Origin: Humisphaera sp.
GTDB taxonomy: Bacteria > Planctomycetota > Phycisphaerae > Tepidisphaerales > Tepidisphaeraceae
Length of the DNA stretch: 28,708 nucleotides
NCBI GenBank assembly: GCA_025351525.1
Contig: JANXVV010000357.1
Span: forward strand, 1 to 28,708
Direction of reading: 5' to 3'
The position numbers and the translations under genes were made by a program. The notes under the pieces are model-generated. The model was not told where the DNA came from, ran no database searches, and was given only the letters and a program-made list of their open reading frames with translations. The number at the start of each line of letters is the position of its first letter. Position 1 is the first letter of the stretch. Positions 1 through 8,980 of the stretch are shown piece after piece.

Positions 1-387
1 GCAGGTAGTCGTCCACGTTCAACATCCCTGCCTTGGTAATGCCGATTCAAATCGGCATCCAATCCAAGGCCATGGGGGTGGACCTGTTTTACGCGCCGCT
101 TTCCCCCGCCGGACTGGACTTGCTTCGCTCGCCTACTGCCATGAGTCCACGGTGACACAATCCGCTGCGGGAAGTAACTCATTGAAGCACAATGCGTGAA
201 CTCCGTTCCACGAGGAACGTCGCAGCCTTCTTCGCTTGGCCAAATCGCGCAAATGTGAAAATGGGCGGTTCATCAAGAGTGCACAAGAACCTATTTTCCT
301 TGCCCCTTGCGAGTCTGTTGCCAGAATGGAAATAAAGGGCCATTCTCGCTATTTTATGAGCCGAAAAGCTGTTTCGAGCCCCGACCC
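1..387. other. Left-edge stretch without a recognisable gene
   Basis: No reading frame here resembles a protein I recognise. One plus-strand frame stays open from about base 2 to 204 and one minus-strand frame is open across the first 120 bases, but both are Arg/His/Gly-rich in the way antisense frames usually are and have no convincing start. A perfect 8-bp inverted repeat (ATGCCGAT at 39-46, ATCGGCAT at 51-58, loop TCAA) could form a hairpin. It lies about 330 bases beyond the flavoprotein stop and has no T-run, so it is a weak terminator candidate. The stretch could be the decayed end of a neighbouring gene outside the window. Confidence 0.4.
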
Positions 388-1371
388 TTAATGAAATAAC
401 CCCGATAAATGCGGGTGACGCAGATAAAGGCTCCGAAGTTTTTTGATGTCTTGTTCAAAGAAGGTATTGTGCCATTTGCGATACTCTTCAACGGCCCGAT
501 TTTCCGCGATTGCGCTTTTCTGAACCGCAGCGAATTGGTGTCCTACGAACATCCCGCACATTACTGCGCGTAAGATCCCGTGCGATGACAAGGGATCGAG
601 AACACCAGCAGCATCGCCGAGAAGAAAGTAGCCAGCACCAGCACAAGGTGTGACACTGCGCCACGTAACATCTTGCATAAATGAAAAAGCAACGGTATGG
701 TCGGGGGGCTGGCGGCCTACCTCCAGAATGCAGTAGGCGATCCGTCCGGAGGCCAGCGGAGCGTGCCAGTGCCATCCGCTTGCAGTCGCCCGCAGTTTGG
801 GCTCTTGAGCTGACTCCGTCAAGGAGTCATCCCAACCGAATCGAGCGAATAATGAGGGTCCGCGAACTTCAATCGATAACTTTAGCTTTCGGGCTAACCA
901 GTGGTGGTAGCCACTCGCATCAACCACCCAACGGGCAATAATTTCGCGGCTGTCCGTTCGAATGCCAACCACACGGCCGTTATCAAGAATGACGTCTACT
1001 GCCGGTTCCGAGAGGAATGTTTCCACACCGGCCATTGCGGCAGCTTTGAGGAGGATGTCGTCAAGGACGGACCGCTCAGCTTGAAATCCTGTCCATTTGC
1101 CCTCGCTATCCTCTCCGTAAGATTGAAACATTCTTGGGGTGTCCCACTCGACCCAGATGCCATGATGTCGAAGAAATCCGGCCGCGCGAATTTCGTTCAT
1201 TACTCCTAGTTGTTTATACAACGACTCCATGCCGGGATGTAGCGTTTCACCGGGTCGCCGTCGTGGAAATGCCGCTCGATCGAAGATGGCCACGCGCATT
1301 CCGGCACGCACCGCCGTCAACGCGGCTGCCGTCCCGGCGGGCCCGGCGCCAATGATCACAACGTCTAACAT
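388..1371 (-). CDS. FAD-dependent oxidoreductase of the halogenase / geranylgeranyl-reductase-like superfamily (LodB-like?)
   Basis: This 327-residue protein has an N-terminal Rossmann dinucleotide-binding motif (GAGPAG, residues 8-13), a PGE turn (40-42) typical of flavin monooxygenases and halogenases, a GWHWHAPL segment (199-206) resembling the GWxWxIP motif of flavin-dependent halogenases, and the second FAD motif GDAAGVLDP followed by SSHG (252-265). The family uses FAD to hydroxylate, halogenate or reduce organic substrates; members such as LodB act on a tryptophan in a partner protein to build a quinone cofactor. I see no signal peptide, so it is probably cytoplasmic. Its ATG overlaps the stop of the upstream gene by one base (TAATG), which implies translational coupling and a shared job with that protein. 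At 327 residues it is on the short side for halogenases. The FAD-enzyme call is firm; the substrate, and the LodB-like role, are inference. Confidence 0.85.
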   Translation of the reverse strand: MLDVVIIGAGPAGTAAALTAVRAGMRVAIFDRAAFPRRRPGETLHPGMESLYKQLGVMNEIRAAGFLRHHGIWVEWDTPRMFQSYGEDSEGKWTGFQAERSVLDDILLKAAAMAGVETFLSEPAVDVILDNGRVVGIRTDSREIIARWVVDASGYHHWLARKLKLSIEVRGPSLFARFGWDDSLTESAQEPKLRATASGWHWHAPLASGRIAYCILEVGRQPPDHTVAFSFMQDVTWRSVTPCAGAGYFLLGDAAGVLDPLSSHGILRAVMCGMFVGHQFAAVQKSAIAENRAVEEYRKWHNTFFEQDIKKLRSLYLRHPHLSGLFH

Positions 1372-3776
1372 TATGATCGCGCGACCCGGCGCACCGGGCC
1401 GTTGCCATCTTTGAAAAATCCTTGAGTCGCGTCGACATGGACGATGACAGTTCTGAGCACTTTGAACTCCAACCGGAGAGCTGGATCACCGCTTGGTGTT
1501 GGCGCCGGGTCGACGTAGGCAAATGAAAACAGCAGTCCTGAACCAGACAACGCCGCGCTCAGCTTCGGCAGGCCTGCGCTCGCCCACACGGTCCAGTCAG
1601 CCACAGCTTCGACAGTCACCAACCACGGATCGGATTGCGGGGGCGATGCGTGTGGGAGGTCCCCTTTTACGAAGCGAAGTGCCGCCAATCGTTCGATGAA
1701 TGCTGTGGTATTGATCAGATCGAGGCCGCTAAAGCCTAAGTTTCCATCCAGCGCCTGACGTGATTGATCGGAGCGAGCTGCGCTGGCTGCATTAATGATG
1801 GTTCCGCCAGCCGTGGTTACGAAGAAGGGCCCCGTCTCACCATCCCATCCTATATTTGCCGCGACTTCACCGCCGATAACGCGGGGATGCTTCTTGTTGT
1901 AGCCAAGTTCGCCATCGGTGAGAGGCAGTGATGTCTGCAAAACTCCCGTCGCGCCGGGTTGAAAGCCGAACGTGCGAGATGAATCCGGCGCGGCGGCTGG
2001 CCAAAACGAATTCAGAGCGGCACATAATTTGGCATCTTCCGGGAACGGGCTGCCTAGCCCGTAGGTGACATACGTGCCTCGCCCATCCACGATGTGCTGC
2101 GAAACGTCCCAGCCGGGCGCAAAAACATCGGATGCGGCATCTGGCAGCCAAGTGGCGACCAATCCGCTAGATGTTTTTCGAATCTGAGCGCCCGACGTCG
2201 CTGCACGACCGACCACCGCCGTCACGGTATTGCTGGCGGCCTCTAAAGGTGGGAATTGCGGAATTCCGTTCGCGTTTTTCAGATCGACATTCGGAATGCG
2301 GTTGGACTTGACGACCGTACCCGATTGCGAGACCGCAAACCGACCATCGCTCAGCGGAGCGGGCCCACCCTGCGGAAATAGAAATCCCGGATCTCCCAGT
2401 CCAATTGGAGTCGAGGTTTGTTCCTCGATCCACTCGGTAATCTCGACTTGCTCAACCTGCGGGAAATAGTCGACTGCAGCCACAAGCGAGAACGCAGGAA
2501 ATGCCTGCAACGTTCCCAACACTGGAGGCAGAGCGACGTTTATGACGCCGTCGCAGGTGCCGTCAATCAGGTGCGCGGCCAGATAGCCACCCGTTGCCAG
2601 TTTTCGCTCGAAACGGTTCGCGGGCGAGGTACCCGTGTCGGGAATCTTATTCAAATCATTGAGTGAAAATCCACCGGCGGGTTTAGGAACCGCTTCCTGT
2701 CTAATGTTTGCATACTCTGGGGCCGCGCGCCCGTTCGGAGTGCTTGTCACCTGCAGTGAAGTCCAAAAGCGGTTGGTCGAGTTTTCCTTCGGGACCTTGA
2801 ATCGTGCCAATTCGGCGACTCCCTTCACGGTTTGAGTTGCCGTCTTGACAATGGCGGAGGGCACCGGCATTACCCAAACTCCATCCCCCACGGACTTCAG
2901 CGACACCAGATTTGTGTTTGTGCTGTCTCTGGAAAAGGGGGGTTTTGTAAGATCGAAAATCGGCAGGGGCGGTATGCGTCCGGGATTGTCGGGCCCTGCG
3001 GTATGCAGTCGCTTGAGCTTTTCGTCCAGATGAAACTCAGAGAACTTCAGAGTTGGGATGGATAGTGGCGTGCCGTCGGAGTGAAACAAGCACTCAGTTC
3101 CGGCGAACAATTTGTGGATGGGAAACAGGAACGTTTGGCTGCCATCCGCGGCAACTCCGCGAAGGACCTGATCGGACGCACTTGGTGTTCGGTATTCGGC
3201 TATGAAAACTCCATAGTGCGCCGGGAGCACTGCAAACCCGCGGTCACCAGCCGCACTGCGGGGATCGAACGAACGTGCCGCCGGGTCGTATCGTTCGACC
3301 TCGGTGCCGATGCGTGCGACCCCGCAGCGTGAGAAGGCCAGATCCGCGTGGCGACGGTGCGGTGATAGCTTCGTTTCGCGATACTGATATGCAAAAACAC
3401 CGACGACCGGATTGGCGAAGTCCGTCAATTTTCGACGCGCCAATGAGTAGATGTAATTTTCGACCGTATCGAGTTCCGCAAGTGTTGGGAAATCTGCCGG
3501 CCCGGAAGTCGCTTTTTCCGGAATGACATACGGAGAGGCTAACGCATGGTATAACAAACTACGACCGGGAATCCCGGGCTCGACCGCTTTGTGGCCATCG
3601 AACGCAAACTCTTCAAATCCAAGTCGCGTGCGATCCACTATCAGAGATCTGCCCAGTTCCACGGTCAATCCGGCCAAGGGAACCATGATGTCCAAGCCAT
3701 GAGCGGCGAACAGGGCCGTCCAGCCCCTCGGAGCCAGTCGATTCAAAACGGCTTTCACATCGTTGATCAAGGCCAT
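1371..3776 (-). CDS. Large protein of unknown function, translationally coupled to the flavoprotein
   Basis: This is an 801-residue protein I cannot assign to a named family. The start chosen is the ATG at 3776 because GGAG lies about 8 bases upstream; the frame stays open for 30 more codons but they look non-coding. There is no signal peptide: the N-terminus (MALINDVKAVLNRLAPRG) looks like an amphipathic helix. No transmembrane segment is evident. Notable segments are an Arg/His-rich stretch ending GVARIGTEVERYDP (about 152-165), HKLFAGTECL (221-230), and a region with GW at 555-556, DGRGTYVTYG (564-573), then LCAALNSFWPAAAPD (584-598). The last has Cys585 and Trp592 seven residues apart. 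The GVARIG segment loosely recalls the N-terminus of LodA-type quinoproteins, but I cannot align the rest. The TAATG overlap with the flavoprotein gene suggests that enzyme acts on, or with, this protein. Function remains unknown. Confidence 0.8.
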   Translation of the reverse strand: MALINDVKAVLNRLAPRGWTALFAAHGLDIMVPLAGLTVELGRSLIVDRTRLGFEEFAFDGHKAVEPGIPGRSLLYHALASPYVIPEKATSGPADFPTLAELDTVENYIYSLARRKLTDFANPVVGVFAYQYRETKLSPHRRHADLAFSRCGVARIGTEVERYDPAARSFDPRSAAGDRGFAVLPAHYGVFIAEYRTPSASDQVLRGVAADGSQTFLFPIHKLFAGTECLFHSDGTPLSIPTLKFSEFHLDEKLKRLHTAGPDNPGRIPPLPIFDLTKPPFSRDSTNTNLVSLKSVGDGVWVMPVPSAIVKTATQTVKGVAELARFKVPKENSTNRFWTSLQVTSTPNGRAAPEYANIRQEAVPKPAGGFSLNDLNKIPDTGTSPANRFERKLATGGYLAAHLIDGTCDGVINVALPPVLGTLQAFPAFSLVAAVDYFPQVEQVEITEWIEEQTSTPIGLGDPGFLFPQGGPAPLSDGRFAVSQSGTVVKSNRIPNVDLKNANGIPQFPPLEAASNTVTAVVGRAATSGAQIRKTSSGLVATWLPDAASDVFAPGWDVSQHIVDGRGTYVTYGLGSPFPEDAKLCAALNSFWPAAAPDSSRTFGFQPGATGVLQTSLPLTDGELGYNKKHPRVIGGEVAANIGWDGETGPFFVTTAGGTIINAASAARSDQSRQALDGNLGFSGLDLINTTAFIERLAALRFVKGDLPHASPPQSDPWLVTVEAVADWTVWASAGLPKLSAALSGSGLLFSFAYVDPAPTPSGDPALRLEFKVLRTVIVHVDATQGFFKDGNGPVRRVARS

Positions 3777-3896
3777 GAGTAATCTCCGAAATGAGGGATA
3801 AGGAACGCAGTAACCGAACGCCGAAATTCTTATGGTGATCAATGCCAAGCCGCCGCTATGAAACATCGTGGCGCGACATGAGGCTTTCTAACCAAA

Positions 3897-6365
3897 CTAA
3901 AAACTAATGCTGCTCGATCCGCTTGGATGGACGAACTTGATAAGAACAGAGCTTGGCGTCGGGTCGAACCGCCATGCTTCGCCGACCCCGTCAAAGGCCG
4001 CCGCAACAGGGAACTCCGGCAGGTTGGCGCCATCGCGCTGCACTACCGCCGGCTTTGAAGCGAGAATCCGTAGCAAAATTTGTCGTTGAGATGGTGAGTC
4101 GATCGTCACAGTCGTTTTACCGGCACTCGAATCACATTGAATGCGGGTGCCGTCGAAGACTGTGAAGTTTGAAGTACTCGACGGAAAAATTCGCAGTTCA
4201 AGGCCGCCGTCCCAGGTGCGGATGGAAGGATTGTTCACATAATCAGCGCTGCAGAGCGTTTGGACGCCATCCCCCAGAATGAGCGGCACGATCGCGCCAC
4301 GCCGCACGAAGACCGGGATTTTGGACTTCGGATCGGCAGGCGCTTCGGGGTTAGTCCAGATGATATCCTGCTTGCCGAAGTGGTGTTCGTGCGTCCAGAA
4401 GTCGAACCATTCTCCTTCAGGGAGATAGAGGTTTCTCTGATGTGCGTTGGCCGCGATCACCGGCGCAATCAGCAGGTCGGCGCCGAAGTAGTACGAGTGC
4501 TGGATCGTGAAAGTCCGCGGGTCATCCGGATGAATCAATACGAGCGGGCGAAGAATGGGCAAGCCGGTCTCTGACGTTAACGTGGCGTGGGTGTTGAGGT
4601 ATGGGAACAGCCGGGTGTGAAGCGTTGCGTAGAACCGGTAATTGTCGAGGGCGAGGTTGTTGTCGATTGTTTCGCCACCTTGCGGATAACCCCATGGATA
4701 TTGGCGGAGATTGGCGTCATCAACCTGGCGATGCATCTGCATGATTGGAGTAAAGCAGCCGAATTGCGTCCAGCGAATGAACAGATCGGCGGGCAAGACT
4801 GGAGAAAAATTGTTATTCTGATAACCACCGATGTCATGGCCCCAAATCGAGTAACCGCTCATCGCTGCGGACAGTCCGGCGACAATCACACTGGGAAGGC
4901 CGTTCTGATCGCCGAAATTGGGCTCGTTGTCGCCTGCCCAGCAACCGGGAAATGCCTGTGTGCCCGTGAAGCCGCTGCGGGCGAACAGCAGGCCATTCTT
5001 GCCAAGGACGTTGTAGACGGTTCGGTGGTATTCCAGGCAGTAACCGTTCACGATTTCTCGGCCCGTCCGGCCGTCGCTGTACATCGCCACATCGGGAATA
5101 TAGGTATTGGTTCCGTTGCCGGATTCACCGTCATCGGTTTTGAAGCCGCCAATTGCCGGCTCCTTGCCTGATTTGGTATCGACCCGGCTTGCCGCGAGTA
5201 GATCGTTCAGCCGTTCGGTCAGCCAATCACGGGCCGACTGACTGGTAAAATCGATCGGACTCCCCTTGCCTTTCCACCATGGAACCACGAGCGGTCTTCC
5301 TGCCGGATCGCGGACGAAAAATCGATTTTCTTTCTTGTCAGGGAGAGCCTCCCCAAGATTCTGTCCACGCATCTTCTCGTCGATGGAGTTGACGTTGATA
5401 AATGGCGTCATCCAGCAAATGGCCTTCAGCCCGTTCTGGCGGAAGAAGGTCATCATTTCCGGGACGCTGTTAAATCCCTCAAACTCCTTACCCTCGAAAG
5501 TTCCGGGATGGCCGAATTGGGTGGTGGCATCGCCGATGTTGAATTTAAAATCGTTGTAGGAAATTTCCCAAGGTGAATCGAACACGAATGCCGAGACGGG
5601 AATGCCGCGTTGCCGAAATTGCTCGACGGCGTAGCGAACCTCACCACCATCGCGCCAGACATCGGAGGAGATCCACGGGCCAAACCCGTACGCAGGCGGG
5701 GCTGGCGGTCGGCCGGTAAAGCCCGTATAGCGTGAGAGGACCTCGGTCAAAGCCGGGCCGTATACAACATTGAAAGTCAGGTTGCCGATATCGTTGGTGA
5801 CGACGTAACGTCCTATTGCCACGCGCATGTCAAATTTGCTGCGCGCGGTAGAATCGAGGTGGAGTCCGTAGCCGCGTGTGCTGATGAACCACGGAGCAAC
5901 CTTGTAGGATCGGTCGCCCTTGTTGGCGGGATTGTCGAAGGCGAGCATTTCGACAACGTGCCCCGTCTGATCTAGCGAGTTGAACTTTTCGCCGAAGCCG
6001 TAGAAATGTTCGTCGCCGGGCGAGGCGGCGGATATCGATGTCTGGTCGGGCGCGGTCCCGCCCCAGTCCATCACCTCGTAACGGAGTACTGAAGGGAAGG
6101 GAAACGAAAGACGAGTACGTACTTGCCGATCATTCCCAAACTTCTGCGTGAGTTCCAAACCGTTTGGAATAGTGGATGTCGCGATCAACGCGGTAATGGT
6201 CCGAGCCTGTCCCGCAATGACGCAGCTCACCGGAGCGAACGTCACAACGATAGCATCGGGCGCGCCAGCGCGATTGGGTCCGGCGAGTTCGATGCTTCCG
6301 GTGGTCTTGTCAATTCGTCCCTGAACCGATCCTGAGTTGATCGTTAGGAAGTCAGGTAGCGGCAT
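3897..6365 (-). CDS. Glycoside hydrolase family 31 (alpha-glucosidase / alpha-xylosidase type)
   Basis: This 822-residue enzyme retains bonds of the alpha-glycoside it cleaves, using a (beta/alpha)8 barrel. The GH31 catalytic nucleophile sits in GGFKTDDGE (Asp411), very like the KTDFGE of YicI-type alpha-xylosidases. The acid/base is Asp479 in CWAGDN, and the substrate-binding segment SIWGHDIGGY lies at 506-515. Layout: N-terminal beta-sandwich (about 1-215, including FYGFGEKF at 121-128), the barrel (about 225-600), then C-terminal beta domains. Length is normal for the family. A GGAG Shine-Dalgarno lies about 7 bases before the ATG. No signal peptide is visible, so the enzyme is predicted to be intracellular or exported in a non-classical way. 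It starts 18 bases after the copper oxidase stop, consistent with one operon. The family call is firm; specificity (glucoside, xyloside or sulfosugar) cannot be settled by eye. Confidence 0.95.
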   Translation of the reverse strand: MPLPDFLTINSGSVQGRIDKTTGSIELAGPNRAGAPDAIVVTFAPVSCVIAGQARTITALIATSTIPNGLELTQKFGNDRQVRTRLSFPFPSVLRYEVMDWGGTAPDQTSISAASPGDEHFYGFGEKFNSLDQTGHVVEMLAFDNPANKGDRSYKVAPWFISTRGYGLHLDSTARSKFDMRVAIGRYVVTNDIGNLTFNVVYGPALTEVLSRYTGFTGRPPAPPAYGFGPWISSDVWRDGGEVRYAVEQFRQRGIPVSAFVFDSPWEISYNDFKFNIGDATTQFGHPGTFEGKEFEGFNSVPEMMTFFRQNGLKAICWMTPFINVNSIDEKMRGQNLGEALPDKKENRFFVRDPAGRPLVVPWWKGKGSPIDFTSQSARDWLTERLNDLLAASRVDTKSGKEPAIGGFKTDDGESGNGTNTYIPDVAMYSDGRTGREIVNGYCLEYHRTVYNVLGKNGLLFARSGFTGTQAFPGCWAGDNEPNFGDQNGLPSVIVAGLSAAMSGYSIWGHDIGGYQNNNFSPVLPADLFIRWTQFGCFTPIMQMHRQVDDANLRQYPWGYPQGGETIDNNLALDNYRFYATLHTRLFPYLNTHATLTSETGLPILRPLVLIHPDDPRTFTIQHSYYFGADLLIAPVIAANAHQRNLYLPEGEWFDFWTHEHHFGKQDIIWTNPEAPADPKSKIPVFVRRGAIVPLILGDGVQTLCSADYVNNPSIRTWDGGLELRIFPSSTSNFTVFDGTRIQCDSSAGKTTVTIDSPSQRQILLRILASKPAVVQRDGANLPEFPVAAAFDGVGEAWRFDPTPSSVLIKFVHPSGSSSISF

Positions 6366-6383
6366 GGTTTCTCCACTGTAGGC

Positions 6384-8906
6384 TCACGCGACACGAACCC
6401 AATTTGCAATCGAAGGGATGCCCTTTATATCAGTCAGGAAGAGCATGTACAAACCCGGCGGCGCCAAATTGCGGTCGTTCGTTAAAGTCGCTTGCAGGCC
6501 CGTGGCGCTTGGCTGGAACGGAACGTCAACCAAGCGCTGTTCGCCGTTGAATGAGTGGGTGGTCAGACTTGGGCGGATCAGGCTGATCCACTTGATCTGA
6601 GCCGCCTGCGGCGTAGTTATCGTGAACACGGCACCATATGCCAGATTCGTTGGTGCGACTAAGATTTGTGGGCGCGGCGTCTTGAACAAGTAGGGGGGGC
6701 TGAAAATCTCAAGTCTCATCTCTTCAAGTGGGTCGGGCGGCAACCAATCGATTTGCCGGCCTTTATCGGGGTTGCCGCCCGCAGTCAGGACTCGGCCATC
6801 CGGAAGGAGCAGAGCCACGGAATGGTAGAGCCGAGCTACCGTTGCCTTAGCCGTCAATACCCATTTTTTGGTGGAGGGGTCATAGATCTCCGCTTCAAAT
6901 CGCTCGCTGAATTGTTGTGGATTGACGTTGCCCGCAACGTTGCTGGCTTCGCGAGTAACACCACCACCCGTCGCCAGCACGGTGCGATCCGGCAGCAGCA
7001 CGGCGTTCACATGCATGCGTTCGAGGTTCAGATCCCCGGTCACCTCATACCGGGGATTGGCGGCGGATAAATCGGCAATGTTGACCCGCTTGGTTGCCGG
7101 CTGACGGGGTTGACCATCCTGATCTTCCGGGCCGCCGCCGAGAATCATGACCTGTTGGTTCTGCGCCGGTGGCAGAATCACGCTGGCACCCTGGTTGCAT
7201 TTGCCGGGATCTTTCAAATTGTCGACCTTCTGTGAAGGCGTTGGCAAAAGGGGATCGAACAGGAACGGCTGCGAGTCTCCCTCCGAGTCCATTTTCCCGC
7301 CGGTAAAGAATAGCCGGCCATCTTTCATTAAGAACAAATGCGGGTACAGAGGAAGCTTGAAGTCACGCGCCTTTTTCCAGGCCGCATGAGCTGGATCGCT
7401 GTTTTTTTCGAGTGTCGTGTTGTTCGCGTCGCGATTCGCGGACCCGAATTCATCCAAGCCGGCCGTCGCCAGCGCGGTTCCGTCGTTGAGCATCACGAGC
7501 GTTGGATACCATCGACCGTTGCCCATCCTGGCGATGGCACTCCATTGGTTGTTGATCGGGTCGAAGATCGCGGCATCATGGCGTCCAAGGAACCCCTTTC
7601 CCGTTGGGACCATATGGCCATCGAAGTCGTATTTATCCGTGCCTCCAGCCGCCAGTAGTTTGCCATCGGGAAGAAAACAATGCCCGCAACAAAAGAAATC
7701 CACGGGTCGGCCATCCGCCTGATGAAGCGTGGGAGGGTGATCGAAGGAATTGTTGACGAAATCCCAGACGACGCTGGTGTAGACCTTTTGGGGCTCATTG
7801 CCGAACAACGGGGACGCGAACCGGACGGCATTGTTGCCCGATCCGGCAAACAATAAAACCTTGCCTGTATGTAATAGCGCCGCGTGAACGGGAAGCACTT
7901 CCGACAAATACGGCAATACCCGCCAGATCCCTTTGTCCTTGGCCTGATCGATATCCAGCGCCAGAGGAAGCACCGTAAATAATCCAGCGTTCAATGCCGG
8001 CGGATTATCTGCATGTAGCACCACCGCTTGCGGTGGGCCGCCGGTAAAACTGGCGATCGCCAACCCACCGCCCTGATCCTCCCACGAGCCCCATCCGTCG
8101 ACCCGCGTCCATGCTCCCCAACCCTCCTGTACTTTTCCCGTCGGGTCCAGATTCCAACCGATTCGTAGAAACCCGCCGTTTTCTCCTGTCGGGTTGTCGA
8201 TTTGAAATACGACCAACTCCGGCCGACCGTTGTTATCGAGATCGGTAACCGCCAACCCAGCCCCCTGGTTAAGCCGGGAAAACCAGTCGATCTCCATCCA
8301 AGGTCCCCAAACGCCACTGATTTGTCCCGAAGCTTGGAGGCCCATGCCAACGCTATAAAATCCGCGGTTACGATGCGCAGGATCGCCAGCCCGAAAGTTA
8401 TCGATCCGTAAAACGATCAATTCCGGTTGACCATCGCCGTTCAGATCGGCCACGGCAATCGTTGCCCCCTGGTTGTCCCACGACTGCCAGTCCGGAACCT
8501 GTTGCCACGCGCTCCATCCTCCGGTGACGTTTCCCACAGCATCCAGTTTGCGCCCAACCCGGAACCAGCCTGCGTTTGGTCCAGGAACCACTTTGTCCAC
8601 GCGAAAAACGATCAGTTCGGGCCTGCCGTCATTGTCTAGGTCCGCGACGGCCAGTCCGCCACCCTGATTCTCGTTTGCTAGCCAGTTGGGAATCTCTATC
8701 CACGGACCCCACGCCGCCACATTCCCTCCCGCATCCAGTGACTGGCCCACGCGGTAGAACGCCGCGTTTGGGCCGGGAGTGGGATGGTCAATGCGAAGTA
8801 CGAATATTTCCGGACGCCCATCGCCGTCCAAGTCCGCCACGGCAATGCCGGCCCCCTGATTTTCCCAAGAGCCCCAGCTAGGAACTTGTGTAAATGCGTT
8901 TGCCAT
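6384..8906 (-). CDS. FG-GAP repeat protein fused to galactose oxidase-like copper radical oxidase
   Basis: This 840-residue two-part protein starts with five repeats of about 66 residues (1-300). Four carry a Ca-binding-like FG-GAP core (DLDGDGRPE 25-33, DLDNDGRPE 89-97, DLNGDGQPE 154-162, DLDNNGRPE 222-230); the fifth is degenerate. Residues about 330-740 form a Kelch propeller and about 745-840 the early-set (DUF1929) domain of galactose/glyoxal oxidases. All five copper/radical ligands of galactose oxidase have counterparts: Cys406 (FCCGH) and Tyr467 (RWYPT) for the Cys-Tyr cofactor, Tyr694-His695 (RLYHS) and His784 (TTHSFN). Such enzymes oxidise primary alcohols or aldehydes and release H2O2. 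No signal peptide is present, which is unusual for this normally extracellular family. GGAG lies about 12 bases before the ATG. The substrate is unknown; H2O2 production next to a peroxidase gene suggests coupling. Confidence 0.93.
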   Translation of the reverse strand: MANAFTQVPSWGSWENQGAGIAVADLDGDGRPEIFVLRIDHPTPGPNAAFYRVGQSLDAGGNVAAWGPWIEIPNWLANENQGGGLAVADLDNDGRPELIVFRVDKVVPGPNAGWFRVGRKLDAVGNVTGGWSAWQQVPDWQSWDNQGATIAVADLNGDGQPELIVLRIDNFRAGDPAHRNRGFYSVGMGLQASGQISGVWGPWMEIDWFSRLNQGAGLAVTDLDNNGRPELVVFQIDNPTGENGGFLRIGWNLDPTGKVQEGWGAWTRVDGWGSWEDQGGGLAIASFTGGPPQAVVLHADNPPALNAGLFTVLPLALDIDQAKDKGIWRVLPYLSEVLPVHAALLHTGKVLLFAGSGNNAVRFASPLFGNEPQKVYTSVVWDFVNNSFDHPPTLHQADGRPVDFFCCGHCFLPDGKLLAAGGTDKYDFDGHMVPTGKGFLGRHDAAIFDPINNQWSAIARMGNGRWYPTLVMLNDGTALATAGLDEFGSANRDANNTTLEKNSDPAHAAWKKARDFKLPLYPHLFLMKDGRLFFTGGKMDSEGDSQPFLFDPLLPTPSQKVDNLKDPGKCNQGASVILPPAQNQQVMILGGGPEDQDGQPRQPATKRVNIADLSAANPRYEVTGDLNLERMHVNAVLLPDRTVLATGGGVTREASNVAGNVNPQQFSERFEAEIYDPSTKKWVLTAKATVARLYHSVALLLPDGRVLTAGGNPDKGRQIDWLPPDPLEEMRLEIFSPPYLFKTPRPQILVAPTNLAYGAVFTITTPQAAQIKWISLIRPSLTTHSFNGEQRLVDVPFQPSATGLQATLTNDRNLAPPGLYMLFLTDIKGIPSIANWVRVA

Positions 8907-8980
8907 TTAATCAGAACTCCATTTCTCAGCATGTCGCCCATGGCTTATTGCGTTCCCACGCGAGACCGATTCCTGTCGCA

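Noticed and set aside
901..1209. Plus-strand frames of 70-100 codons opposite the flavoprotein
   Set aside because: They are shadows of a gene with clear FAD motifs on the other strand.
1371..3776. Assignment of the unknown 801-residue protein as LodA (CTQ-dependent amino-acid oxidase)
   Set aside because: Only the neighbouring flavoprotein and a short GVARIG segment recall LodA. The Cys-Trp spacing in LodA is far larger, and I cannot align the rest.
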